Below, piece after piece: positions 1 through 8,513 of a stretch of 64,000 bases of DNA. The notes beneath the pieces were generated by a model. It was not told where the DNA came from, did no database searches, and saw only the letters and a program-made list of their open reading frames with translations. Location: positions 124,001 to 188,000 of the forward strand of contig NZ_BCVH01000004.1 of assembly GCF_001591645.1 (NCBI RefSeq), given 5' to 3'. Source of the stretch: Robertmurraya korlensis NBRC 107688. GTDB lineage: Bacteria; Bacillota; Bacilli; Bacillales; Cytobacillaceae. Each line of letters starts with the position of its first letter. Position 1 is the stretch's first letter. The translations under genes were made by a program, and so were the position numbers.

Positions 1-1
1 G

Positions 2-1384
2 CGACAAACATACCATATCCAACCGAATACAGGGCTATTAAATGATCCAAACGGATTCTCCTACTTTAATGGGGAATACCACTTATTTTATCAGTGGTTC
101 CCTTTAGGACCAGTACATGGCTTAAAGTATTGGTATCATGTGAAATCTAAAGACTTGGTGAACTGGGAAGATGCTGGAATCGGGATTAAGCCTGGTGATT
201 ACTTTGATAGTCACGGTGCCTACTCAGGGAGTGCGATTGAACATGAGGGAAAGCTCTATTTACTTTATACGGGAAACACGCGAGATAATGAGTGGGGAAG
301 AAACCCATATCAATGTTTAGCGGCGATGAATCAAGATGGGGAAATAACAAAACTTCCGCCGGTTATTTCAGAGGTACCAGAAGGGTATACTGATCATTTT
401 CGTGATCCGAAAATATGGAAAAAAGACGACGAGTTTTTCATGGTGATTGGAGCTCAAAGAATAAATGGAACCGGGTGTATAGTACAATACCAATCTAATG
501 ATTTATTGAGTTGGTCATTTAAAGGAGAAATTAAGACGGAGCTTCCCAACTTCGGATATATGTGGGAGTGTCCGGATTATTTTGAATTAGGAGACAAAGG
601 AATTCTTGTTTTTTCACCCCAAGGAATTGATCCAGAGGGAGATTTGTATCAGAACATTTATCAATCTGGATACCTAATGGGGAGTCAACTTGACGTAAAA
701 AATGGTGTATTTTCCCACGGAGAATTTCAAGAATTGGACCGTGGATTTGATTTCTATGCACCACAAACGATGGAGGATCATAAGGGTAGACGAATATTAG
801 TTGGTTGGGTTGGGCTTCCAGAAATCGACTATCCAACGGATAAAGATGGTTGGGCTCATTGTTTATCTCTACCAAGAGAGCTTACTGAAGTAAACGGAAA
901 GCTATTTCAAACTCCAGTAAAGGAATTACAAGCATTAAGGAAAAATGAACAGGAGATTGAGGATATCCTTTTTGATGAAGGAAAAGCCTACGATGGTTTT
1001 ACTGGCACGACCTACGAGTTACTAGGTGAATTCCAAAATTATGATGCTATCACCTTTGGTATTGAATTTCGGTCAGGAAAAAATGAAAAAACAATCATTA
1101 CTTATGATACGATAGAAAAGAAGCTAGTCCTTGATCGAACACTTTCTGGGAAATCCTTTGCAACGTCTTATGGAACAGTAAGAAAATGTGAGTTGGACAG
1201 CAAGAGTATTAAACTTCAGATGTTTGTTGATGTGTCCTCGGTTGAGATTTTTGTTAATGATGGAGCAGAGGTTTTTACAAGTAGAATCTTTCCTAACCAA
1301 GAGAGTGAATCCATCCGTTTTTTCGCTACCGGAGGAAAAGTTTCTTTTCAGGCAAAGAAATGGGAACTACAAACAAATCAGTAG
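2..1384 (+). CDS. sacA: Sucrose-6-phosphate hydrolase (GH32), 5' partial
   Basis: The reading frame is open from the window edge, so the start lies outside; 460 residues are visible and only about 20-40 should be missing for a family of about 480-500. Known role of the family: cytoplasmic cleavage of sucrose-6-phosphate to glucose-6-phosphate and fructose. The three GH32 acidic motifs are visible: NDPNG (nucleophile Asp at visible residue 15), FRDP (Asp 135) and WECPD (acid/base Glu about 189). The C-terminal part fits the GH32 beta-sandwich. A fructokinase follows after 14 bases, so the pair handles both products of sucrose cleavage. Confidence 0.93.
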   Translation, partial: RQTYHIQPNTGLLNDPNGFSYFNGEYHLFYQWFPLGPVHGLKYWYHVKSKDLVNWEDAGIGIKPGDYFDSHGAYSGSAIEHEGKLYLLYTGNTRDNEWGRNPYQCLAAMNQDGEITKLPPVISEVPEGYTDHFRDPKIWKKDDEFFMVIGAQRINGTGCIVQYQSNDLLSWSFKGEIKTELPNFGYMWECPDYFELGDKGILVFSPQGIDPEGDLYQNIYQSGYLMGSQLDVKNGVFSHGEFQELDRGFDFYAPQTMEDHKGRRILVGWVGLPEIDYPTDKDGWAHCLSLPRELTEVNGKLFQTPVKELQALRKNEQEIEDILFDEGKAYDGFTGTTYELLGEFQNYDAITFGIEFRSGKNEKTIITYDTIEKKLVLDRTLSGKSFATSYGTVRKCELDSKSIKLQMFVDVSSVEIFVNDGAEVFTSRIFPNQESESIRFFATGGKVSFQAKKWELQTNQ

Positions 1385-1398
1385 AAAGAGGTAGGAAA

Positions 1399-2367
1399 AT
1401 GGGGAAATTATTTTCTATCGGAGAAGTATTAATTGATTTTATCCCTTTAGAAAAAGGAAAAGCATTAAAGGATGTTATTTCTTTTGAACGTGCACCAGGA
1501 GGAGCTCCAGCTAACGTAGCTGCAGCAGTTGCTAAATATGGTGGATCGTCTTCTATGATCACTAAGCTTGGAGTAGATGCGTTCGGTGATTTTTTAGTAG
1601 AGAAGTTGGTAGAAGCAGGGGTTGAAACAAATAAAATTAGTAGGACGTCTGAGGCTAATACAGGTCTTGCATTTGTTTCTCTTAGACTAGATGGAGAGAG
1701 AGATTTTTCTTTTTACCGTAACCCTTCAGCAGATTTATTGTTAGATGAAACAGAAATTAATGAAGAGTGGTTTAGTAAGAGAGATATCCTTCACTATTGT
1801 TCGGTTGACCTAGTAGAAAGCCCAATGAAGAGTGCTCATGCGAAAGCGATTCGAGCGATGAAAGCAAAGGGCGGCTTAGTTAGCTTTGACCCAAATGTAA
1901 GATTACCACTTTGGAAGAGTGCGGAAGATTGTAGAAATACGATTCTATCATTTATTCCAGAGTCTCATATCGTTAAAATTTCAGATGAAGAGCTTGAATT
2001 TATTACAGGAATTTCAGACGAAGAAAACGCCATTTCTTCTTTATTTAAAGGAGACGTAAAAGCAATCATTTATACAAAAGGGGCCCGTGGTGCAGAACTT
2101 TATGTAAATGGGAAAAAGTTTGACTCCCAGGGCTTTAAGGCAGATGTGCAAGATACAACTGGCGCTGGAGATGCATTTATCGGTGGCTTCTTGTACAAGC
2201 TTTTAGAAAGTAACGCCAGCTTTGAAGAATTAGAATATTTACTAGAGACAAAAGCAGAGGAGTTTCTTACGTTTGCAAATGCAAGTGGGGCATTAACCAC
2301 AGAAGGAAAGGGCGCCATTTCTGCTCTTCCAACTATAGAGGAAATTCATAAGTTAATGAATAAATAG
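1399..2367 (+). CDS. Fructokinase, PfkB/ribokinase family
   Basis: A 322-residue sugar kinase, expected to phosphorylate the fructose released by the upstream sucrase. PfkB signature 1 is seen as GGAPANVA at residues 34-41. Signature 2, DTTGAGDAF, is near residue 252, with the catalytic Asp at about 258. An earlier ATG at 1360 exists inside the end of the sucrase gene. The ATG at 1399 is preferred because AGAGGTAGGA precedes it directly and the protein then starts with the usual MGKLFSIGEVLIDF-type strand. It lies in an operon with sacA and ends before a clear terminator. Substrate could be another ketohexose, but context favours fructose. Confidence 0.9.
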   Translation: MGKLFSIGEVLIDFIPLEKGKALKDVISFERAPGGAPANVAAAVAKYGGSSSMITKLGVDAFGDFLVEKLVEAGVETNKISRTSEANTGLAFVSLRLDGERDFSFYRNPSADLLLDETEINEEWFSKRDILHYCSVDLVESPMKSAHAKAIRAMKAKGGLVSFDPNVRLPLWKSAEDCRNTILSFIPESHIVKISDEELEFITGISDEENAISSLFKGDVKAIIYTKGARGAELYVNGKKFDSQGFKADVQDTTGAGDAFIGGFLYKLLESNASFEELEYLLETKAEEFLTFANASGALTTEGKGAISALPTIEEIHKLMNK

Positions 2368-2368
2368 A

Positions 2369-2412
2369 CAAAAGGAACTTGCTGCATAGATGCAACAAGT
2401 TCCTTTTATTTT
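2369..2412 (+). terminator. Rho-independent terminator of the sucrose operon
   Basis: AAAGGAACTTG pairs with CAAGTTCCTTT around a short loop and is followed by TTATTTT. It sits directly after the fructokinase stop. Confidence 0.85.
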
Positions 2413-2560
2413 GGTAATTGTGACTGAAAATTGAAGAGCTGGTGTTTTTGGATACGAATACCGGTTAATCATGCCCGAACTTGGTAGATCAGGAGGTAAC
2501 GGTAACGAATACTGCCTAACTGTGCTTATAACCTAATACCAATGCCACCAAGAACACTAA

Positions 2561-3379
<819 letters not shown>

Positions 3380-3436
3380 TTACTAATCGGGAGAGGGGGA
3401 AAATCCTTTCTGATAACTGAATTCTTTTTTCACCCA

Positions 3437-3877
3437 TTAATCATTCTTAGATTTTCTCATCGCTCCGAGAACGATATTGTATCCATCAAGGTCAGATAGA
3501 TGGGCATTCTTAAAATCCCAGCCACCATGAGAGCCGAAGAATGGCTCGACAGCAATGATGCCACCTCTATTACGAACATCTTCCACAATTCTTTCAACAT
3601 CATCCCACTCTACATGGACAAAAGTGTCCCACGCGTGGTCTGGTCCTTGCCATTCGGATGGGTAATCAGGTCGTTTTTTCGCTAGAGCGTTTGGCCGGAC
3701 ATCAGTTGGTGAGGAGGCTTGTTGGAGTAGAATGGTCATTTGATCACGGGTTGCATGTCCCCAATCATCAATTCCACATCCAAGCTGGTTTCGATAGTAG
3801 ATTTGTGCTTTTTTTAGATCAGATACTAAACGTACTTGTATACTTACCCCAAATTTACTGATATTGTGTTCATCCAT
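3437..3877 (-). CDS. VOC (glyoxalase/bleomycin resistance) family protein
   Basis: A 146-residue protein with a vicinal-oxygen-chelate fold pattern: SIQVRLVSDLKKAQIYYRNQ at the start and a second half ending in HLSDLDGYNIVL. The substrate cannot be read from sequence. The start is the ATG at 3877 because GAGGAG lies nine bases upstream; an ATG 36 bases further up has no ribosome binding site. It stands alone between map and fabH, transcribed away from fabH. It is one of seven VOC genes in this window. Confidence 0.8.
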   Translation of the reverse strand: MDEHNISKFGVSIQVRLVSDLKKAQIYYRNQLGCGIDDWGHATRDQMTILLQQASSPTDVRPNALAKKRPDYPSEWQGPDHAWDTFVHVEWDDVERIVEDVRNRGGIIAVEPFFGSHGGWDFKNAHLSDLDGYNIVLGAMRKSKND

Positions 3878-3976
3878 CTGATTAAACTCCTCTCGATCTT
3901 TTATAACTTCCATAATTCAACAATAAATAAAAATATCCTTGGCATTATTGAAAAAAAGTAATTTCAAAAGAATATA

Positions 3977-3993
3977 TTAGCACCAGATACTAA
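3977..3993 (+). promoter_or_regulatory. FapR operator of fabH, with promoter -10
   Basis: TTAGCACCAGATACTAA fits the remembered FapR box (TTAGTACCNGNTACTAA-like, 17 bp inverted repeat). A TATAAT lies at 4002-4007, so the operator covers where the -35 would be. In Bacillus, FapR represses fatty-acid synthesis genes including fabH paralogs and is released by malonyl-CoA. Confidence 0.85.
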
Positions 3994-4038
3994 TGGTTAG
4001 TTATAATAGAAAGGTAAATACAAAAATGGGGTGAAGGA

Positions 4039-5022
4039 ATGATCTGCTCTAAAGCACAAATCACTGCGGTAGGTGCGTATGTACCAGAGAAGAGGTTAAC
4101 CAATGAAGATTTAGAACGAATGGTCGATACAAATAATGAATGGATCATCAAACGCACAGGTATTAAGGAAAGAAGAATTGCGGACGAACAAGAGTTTACA
4201 AGTGATATTTGTGTGAAAGCAGTAGAAAATTTAATCAAAAAATACGACAAGTCTGTTCATGATGTAGATATGATCATTGTATGTACGATGACTCCTGATT
4301 TCAAAACCCCTAGTGTCGCTGCATTAGTCCAAGCCAAGTTGGGTATTCCACATACAGGGGCGATTGATCTAAACGCGGCATGTGCAGGATTTACTTATGG
4401 TTTACATGTGGCCAATGGACTAATTACCTCCGGTTTGAATAAAAAGATTTTGGTTATTGGTGCTGAAACGATGTCCAAGATAACTGATTTTAATGATCGA
4501 ACAACTTGTATTTTATTTGGGGATGGCGGGGGAGCAGTTCTTGTAGAATATAGCGAACAAAAGTCTGGTTTCCTCTCCTCACATTTAGGTTCAAAAGGTG
4601 AGTTAGGAAAGAACTTATACTGTACAAATTTATCAGACCGTATAAATGGAGAAAGCCTAACGGGATTAGGAAATATCGTGCAAAATGGACGGGAAGTATA
4701 CAAATGGGCTGTTAACACAGTTCCAAAAGGAATGTTGTCAGTACTTGAAAAGACAGATATAAGCTTACAAGAAATTGACTGGTTTATACCACACAGTGCG
4801 AATCTAAGAATTATTGAGTCCATCTGTGAAAGAAGTGAATTTCCGATAGAAAAAACATTAAAAAGCTTGGTTGAGTATGGGAATACCTCCGCAGCTACAA
4901 TCCCACTAGCGCTAGATAAAGGTTTAACGGAAGGGAAAGTAAAGCAAGGGGATAAAATTTTATTATACGGCTTTGGTGGGGGGTTATCTCACGCAGGCTT
5001 ATTATTGGAATGGACGGTTTAA
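4039..5022 (+). CDS. fabH: 3-oxoacyl-[acyl-carrier-protein] synthase III
   Basis: A 327-residue KAS III that starts fatty-acid chains by condensing acyl-CoA primers with malonyl-ACP; in Bacillus it prefers branched primers. The catalytic triad is visible: Cys115 in NAACAGFTYGL, His252 in IPHSANLRI and Asn282 in EYGNTSAAT. It lies alone, not next to fabF, which matches the FabHB/YhfB-type second copy of B. subtilis (inference). The gene is preceded by a FapR box and a TATAAT, and ends at a strong terminator, so it is a single-gene FapR target. Confidence 0.95.
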   Translation: MICSKAQITAVGAYVPEKRLTNEDLERMVDTNNEWIIKRTGIKERRIADEQEFTSDICVKAVENLIKKYDKSVHDVDMIIVCTMTPDFKTPSVAALVQAKLGIPHTGAIDLNAACAGFTYGLHVANGLITSGLNKKILVIGAETMSKITDFNDRTTCILFGDGGGAVLVEYSEQKSGFLSSHLGSKGELGKNLYCTNLSDRINGESLTGLGNIVQNGREVYKWAVNTVPKGMLSVLEKTDISLQEIDWFIPHSANLRIIESICERSEFPIEKTLKSLVEYGNTSAATIPLALDKGLTEGKVKQGDKILLYGFGGGLSHAGLLLEWTV

Positions 5023-5032
5023 GGAATTTATA

Positions 5033-5069
5033 GAAAGGAAGTTACCCAAGTGGTTAACTTCCTTTTTTA
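5033..5069 (+). terminator. Terminator of fabH
   Basis: AAGGAAGTTA pairs with TAACTTCCTT over an 8-base loop, followed by a TTTT run. Confidence 0.87.
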
Positions 5070-5177
5070 AAATTATATTGTGGGTGATATGTGTAAAATA
5101 GTGAAAAAAGTTACTGTTCTTTCTCTTGATATGTTATTATTTTACATATTAGGAAGAGAGAAAGGAGCAAGCGTTTG

Positions 5178-5837
5178 ATGTTTGTAAATATGTATCTACT
5201 TGGGTTGTTGATAGGTTTGGGAACTTACGCTCTTACAATTCTTTTTTCAAAAGAAATGGAAAATAAAAAAAGAGTCATCGTTTTACTATTAGTTGGGATA
5301 GTCACTTTGTTTGCAAGTATTTTCGTAATTGGTGGATTTGAAGGTATGCCATATGGAGTAAGCAGTGTGGGTATTTTCACTACTGCGATTTTGTTTTCAT
5401 TTTTCGGCAAAAATACTATCTGGAAAAAGTTTGTTTACACCTTTGTTTTGTTATTTATCGTGTTATATTTTGCGTTTACATATATGAATAAAGTAGATTA
5501 CTGGATCATTAAAAAAACACACTTTTCTTATGAAGATGAAATGAGTTTGTATGAAGAACAACTTCAAAAGAATGTATCTATTAGTGGGTATAAAGTTTTT
5601 ACCATCTTAGAAGGAAATAAAGCAATTGTATTATCTCTAGGTGGTAAAATGGAGGGTAACGATATAGAAGTCTTGAATGTAGAGGAACAAGGCAATACCA
5701 CTTTGATTACAATTAGATCGTATTATAACCAATCGAACGAAAAGAATCCTGTTATTGGTATTGGACTAAACCGAATACAATCCGAGATTGTCATTATGGA
5801 TACGAATGGAACGATTTACGAGGAGGTTTCTGAATAA
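5178..5837 (+). CDS. Membrane protein of unknown function
   Basis: A 219-residue protein that I do not recognise. Four hydrophobic segments are visible in the first half, at about residues 6-22, 32-55, 62-75 and 82-100. A soluble, mostly beta-type C-terminal half follows (about 105-219), probably on one face of the membrane. AAAGGAG at 5161 serves either a TTG at 5175 or the ATG at 5178; the ATG is preferred. A lipoprotein gene follows 40 bases downstream, so the two may form a cell-envelope pair. Confidence 0.7.
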   Translation: MFVNMYLLGLLIGLGTYALTILFSKEMENKKRVIVLLLVGIVTLFASIFVIGGFEGMPYGVSSVGIFTTAILFSFFGKNTIWKKFVYTFVLLFIVLYFAFTYMNKVDYWIIKKTHFSYEDEMSLYEEQLQKNVSISGYKVFTILEGNKAIVLSLGGKMEGNDIEVLNVEEQGNTTLITIRSYYNQSNEKNPVIGIGLNRIQSEIVIMDTNGTIYEEVSE

Positions 5838-5877
5838 TCTGTAATTAATGGTTTTAAACAACTAAGGGGGAGTACCC

Positions 5878-6300
5878 ATGAAGAAGTTCTTATTAATTCT
5901 TGCATTCATTGGCTTATTATCTGGATGTAGCTCAAGCCTATCTTATTCTCAAGTAGAAAAGTCGGGTGTAAATAATAGTGTAAGGACTTTTATTACTGGT
6001 GTTAAGGATGAAAATGGAGTAAATATCTACTTTGACACTGAAAAAACAGTATATGTATATTTGACTAGTGCCAATGTGAAACAAGGTGAGGAACTAGTTT
6101 ATTTTACCGATTTCAATGTTGAAGAAAATGGAGAGACACTACATATCAGTTATTACACTGAAACTACAACTGATTATTCCAATAAGGATCTAGAAAATGA
6201 GTTACTATTTAAAGTAAACCTAAATAAAAAATATGAATACATGAATGCTTATCGTGACCAAAAGGAAGTGGCGTTCAATACCATCTTAGGTAATGAGTAG
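5878..6300 (+). CDS. Small lipoprotein of unknown function
   Basis: A 140-residue protein beginning with a type II signal peptide: two lysines, a hydrophobic stretch and the lipobox LLSGC, with Cys17 as the predicted lipidated residue. The mature part is polar with several predicted beta strands and no family motif that I recognise. AAGGGGGAG precedes the ATG. It lies just after the membrane-protein gene and is probably co-transcribed with it. Confidence 0.75.
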   Translation: MKKFLLILAFIGLLSGCSSSLSYSQVEKSGVNNSVRTFITGVKDENGVNIYFDTEKTVYVYLTSANVKQGEELVYFTDFNVEENGETLHISYYTETTTDYSNKDLENELLFKVNLNKKYEYMNAYRDQKEVAFNTILGNE

Positions 6301-6448
6301 CTCTAAAAATCTAGACGACCCAAATCAATCTTCCTAATTAATTTTCCATGAATGCTTTATTTTCAATGAGGGATGATATGTTTGTAGGATTTCCAATCCT
6401 ATTTAAGAACATGCTTTAGAAAAATTAAAGTAGCATGGAGGGAAAATC

Positions 6449-6577
6449 ATGGGAAAAAAACATCGTTCACAAGCTAATCGTCCGAAAAAAAATAACCATA
6501 TACCGCCGGAAGCTATCGTAGCTGAACACGAAGCACATGCAAAAGAAAATTCTGCGAAAGCTAGAAAAAATACGTAG
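6449..6577 (+). CDS. Small basic protein (42 aa)
   Basis: The protein reads MGKKHRSQANRPKK... and ends ...SAKARKNT. It is strongly basic, with no hydrophobic segment. GGAGGG lies seven bases before the ATG, which supports real translation. A short GC hairpin follows at once. Small basic proteins of this look are often sporulation-associated in Bacillus, but that is only a guess. Confidence 0.65.
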   Translation: MGKKHRSQANRPKKNNHIPPEAIVAEHEAHAKENSAKARKNT

Positions 6578-6597
6578 GGAGGCATCTGCCTCCTTAT
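6578..6597 (+). terminator. Short hairpin after the 42-aa gene
   Basis: GGAGGC-ATCT-GCCTCC followed by TTATCATATT. The U-tract is weak, so this is a tentative terminator. It also lies downstream of the minus-strand gene at 6611. Confidence 0.5.
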
Positions 6598-6610
6598 CAT
6601 ATTATTCCTA

Positions 6611-7039
6611 TCAGTGCAGTAAATGTCTTAAAAAGTCAGCATGTCTTCGATTTGTGTTAATGACTTCTTCAACAATCTGTCTGCTTTCGGGATCTAAATC
6701 TCCTTTTACAAGCTCTTCCGAATAGTTTACACCATATTCATCTACACCTTTTAAGGCATCTTCAATAATTTCTTTAGGGTCCTCTGAGAGCATCATTCTA
6801 TGCAAGTATCCCTGCATAGCTCCCGTTATCCCTTCGCTATCAGCGGGTACACCATGTAAATTTTGAATCCGTTCGGCAAGTAGTTGGGCATTGTGCTTCG
6901 TTTCTTGTTGCATCGACTGAAAATGTCTTTTTAATTCCTCATCATCCACCTTTTCAATATAGTGCTCCATAGACCGAATTCCCATATATGTCCCTTTTAA
7001 TAGAGCATTTAGCTCTGCGATGTTTGTATCATTATTCAT
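6611..7039 (-). CDS. DUF2383-type ferritin-like protein
   Basis: A 142-residue, nearly all-helical protein. Glu, His and Asp residues are placed as in four-helix ferritin-like proteins: MEHYIEKV, HFQSMQQETKHNAQLLAERI and NTNRRHADFLRHLLH. The reading frame extends upstream to 7219, but AAAGGATG lies just before the ATG at 7039 and the family similarity begins there. Function is unknown; the family is widespread in spore formers. An independent terminator separates it from the minus-strand gene upstream. Confidence 0.75.
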   Translation of the reverse strand: MNNDTNIAELNALLKGTYMGIRSMEHYIEKVDDEELKRHFQSMQQETKHNAQLLAERIQNLHGVPADSEGITGAMQGYLHRMMLSEDPKEIIEDALKGVDEYGVNYSEELVKGDLDPESRQIVEEVINTNRRHADFLRHLLH

Positions 7040-7104
7040 AAAGCCACATCCTTTCATTCTATTTTTAAACGTTCTTTTTGAAATATTCATGGTGTTAACA
7101 CAAA

Positions 7105-7133
7105 ACTCCCCAAAGTGAACACATTTGGGGAGT
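7105..7133 (-). terminator. Terminator for the 7233-7439 gene
   Basis: Read on the minus strand, ACTCCCCAAA pairs with TTTGGGGAGT over nine bases and is followed by TTTTGTGTT. Confidence 0.7.
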
Positions 7134-7232
7134 AAGGAAAAACGGTATTCATAAACGAATTTGTTTACTTTTTGGGAATATATTTTATTAGGTAAGGAAT
7201 CAGGCCTTATGTGTAGCATTTGATAAAAAAGA

Positions 7233-7439
7233 CTAGCTCCATTTCTTGATTCGTTCGATATTGTCTAGGTAGTGGGAGACAAGGTCTGTAAACGAATAAC
7301 GTGAATCTCCAATTAGGTATTCAATTGAATTTTCGTCTCCGATATCACTGTTTCTAGTGTGGCTGAAACGAGGCTTTACATGGCTATTTTGTATTAATGC
7401 TTTTGCTAACTCAATCGCAATTTTTTTATTTTCGTTCAC
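7233..7439 (-). CDS. Small conserved-looking protein (68 aa), unknown
   Basis: A 68-residue protein, VNENKKIAIELAKALIQ... to ...NIERIKKWS, mixed helical with no hydrophobic segment. The start is taken as the GTG at 7439 because a perfect GGAGGTGG lies five bases upstream. The ATG at 7454 has no ribosome binding site and itself contributes to that GGAGG. No family recognised. Confidence 0.65.
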   Translation of the reverse strand: MNENKKIAIELAKALIQNSHVKPRFSHTRNSDIGDENSIEYLIGDSRYSFTDLVSHYLDNIERIKKWS

Positions 7440-7581
7440 TCGAACCACCTCCATGATGGTATATAATTATTAATGGGTTGTCCGATATATGACAAGTAGT
7501 CTGGTTGTAAATATTTTTATAAATAGAATGATTGTGATACCCTAACTTAATAGATTTCAAGATAGATACAGGGGGCTGAAT

Positions 7582-8247
7582 ATGGAAAAAGAATGTAGTT
7601 TAGTTGATGAGCTCCTATCCAAAATCACGATTTCTTCCAATCCAAATAATCAACCGGTTTCGATTCAAGGTCATGTTAGTGAGTTGAAGTGTATTGGTGT
7701 TGGTACGGACGCTGCCGTTTTTCAATATATTCATGCGCCAGCCTATGCTTATAAGCTGTTTGCTGATGATAAAGTAGATAAAATACAAATGGAAGTAAAG
7801 GTGTACGAAAAGCTAGGGGCATCCCCATATTTTTCTAAATGCTTTCATGCAAGTGACAGGTATCTTGTTGTAAGTTTTGAGTCAGGCATAACGCTGTACG
7901 AATGTCTCCAGCAAGGGATCCATATTCCATCAAAAGTAATTCATGAGGTGGACGAAGCAAGAGATTATGCAAGAAGTAAAGGGTTAAATCCTCGAGATAT
8001 ACATTTGAAAAATATCCTTTTACAAGATGGAAGAGCAAAAATCATTGATGTATCTGAGTATTTAGTACCTGGAGATGATTGTCGCTGGGAGCATTTAAAA
8101 AGAGGGTACGAAGAGTACTACCATTTAATAGACGGAAGATCCATACCAACCTGGTTATTAGAAACCGTTAGAAAAAGCTATAACGCTCGACAAACAACAG
8201 GTATTGAGGATTTTTTCAAAGATGTAATGAAGCTAAAGTGGTTTTGA
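7582..8247 (+). CDS. Protein kinase-like protein (YrzF type)
   Basis: A 221-residue short kinase fold. Visible motifs: a glycine-loop remnant GVGTDAAVF (about residues 39-47), the ATP lysine in AYKL (about 58), a glutamate in MEVKVYEKL, the catalytic-loop variant NPRDIHLKN (about 136-144), and DVS where DFG is expected (about 155). The C-lobe is cut short, as in B. subtilis YrzF/YbdM. Whether it has kinase activity cannot be said. It is a single gene with its own terminator. Confidence 0.75.
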   Translation: MEKECSLVDELLSKITISSNPNNQPVSIQGHVSELKCIGVGTDAAVFQYIHAPAYAYKLFADDKVDKIQMEVKVYEKLGASPYFSKCFHASDRYLVVSFESGITLYECLQQGIHIPSKVIHEVDEARDYARSKGLNPRDIHLKNILLQDGRAKIIDVSEYLVPGDDCRWEHLKRGYEEYYHLIDGRSIPTWLLETVRKSYNARQTTGIEDFFKDVMKLKWF

Positions 8248-8274
8248 AGGAAGTGCAAGCTTCCTTCTTTTTTA
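8246..8274 (+). terminator. Terminator of the YrzF-like gene
   Basis: GAAGGAAG-TGCAAG-CTTCCTTC followed by TTTTTT; the stem overlaps the stop codon. Confidence 0.85.
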
Positions 8275-8322
8275 TACAAAAAATTTGGCCAGTAGTAGTG
8301 GGATTTATTAAAAATTTACGTA

Positions 8323-8366
8323 AAATACGAACGATAACTGTTTACGAATGTTGAAAGTTCGTATAT
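8323..8366 (+). promoter_or_regulatory. Pair of convergent PurR boxes and promoter
   Basis: AAATACGAACGAT (8323-8335) and the inverted AAAGTTCGTATAT (8354-8366) each carry the CGAAC core of the PurBox (AWWWCCGAACWWT) and face each other 18 bases apart. A TATAAT at 8364-8369 with TTTACG 17 bases upstream would start RNA near 8376, just before the riboswitch. Confidence 0.7.
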
Positions 8367-8388
8367 AATACATTTTGTTGTGTGATTT

Positions 8389-8457
8389 CATTCGTATATT
8401 CTTAGAAATATGGTCTAAGAGTCTCTACTAGGAACCGTTAATTCCTAACTACGAATG
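8389..8457 (+). ncRNA. Purine riboswitch aptamer, guanine class
   Basis: P1 is CATTCGTA with TACGAATG; P2 is TCTTAG with CTAAGA, enclosing AAATATGGT; J2/3 is GTCTCTAC; P3 is TAGGAA with TTCCTA, enclosing CCGTTAA; J3/1 reads A-C-T. The cytosine at the position equivalent to C74 marks the guanine/hypoxanthine class rather than adenine. It lies 57 bases before a purine permease. Confidence 0.92.
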
Positions 8458-8496
8458 GGTAGGAGAAGTCTACCCATTTATAGTTAGGAATTTTTT
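8441..8496 (+). terminator. Riboswitch expression platform: terminator sharing the aptamer's 3' strands
   Basis: ATTCCTAACTA (8441-8451) pairs with TAGTTAGGAAT (8481-8491), and AATGGGTAG (8454-8462) pairs with CTACCCATT (8470-8478), then TTTTTT. The 5' arm contains the 3' strands of aptamer P3 and P1, so aptamer and terminator exclude each other. Confidence 0.85.
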
Positions 8497-8513
8497 ATAT
8501 TTTAGGAGGATTT

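Noticed and set aside
531..875. Minus-strand open frame of 114 codons inside sacA
   Set aside because: Fully antisense to a well-supported GH32 gene, with no domain and no ribosome binding site.
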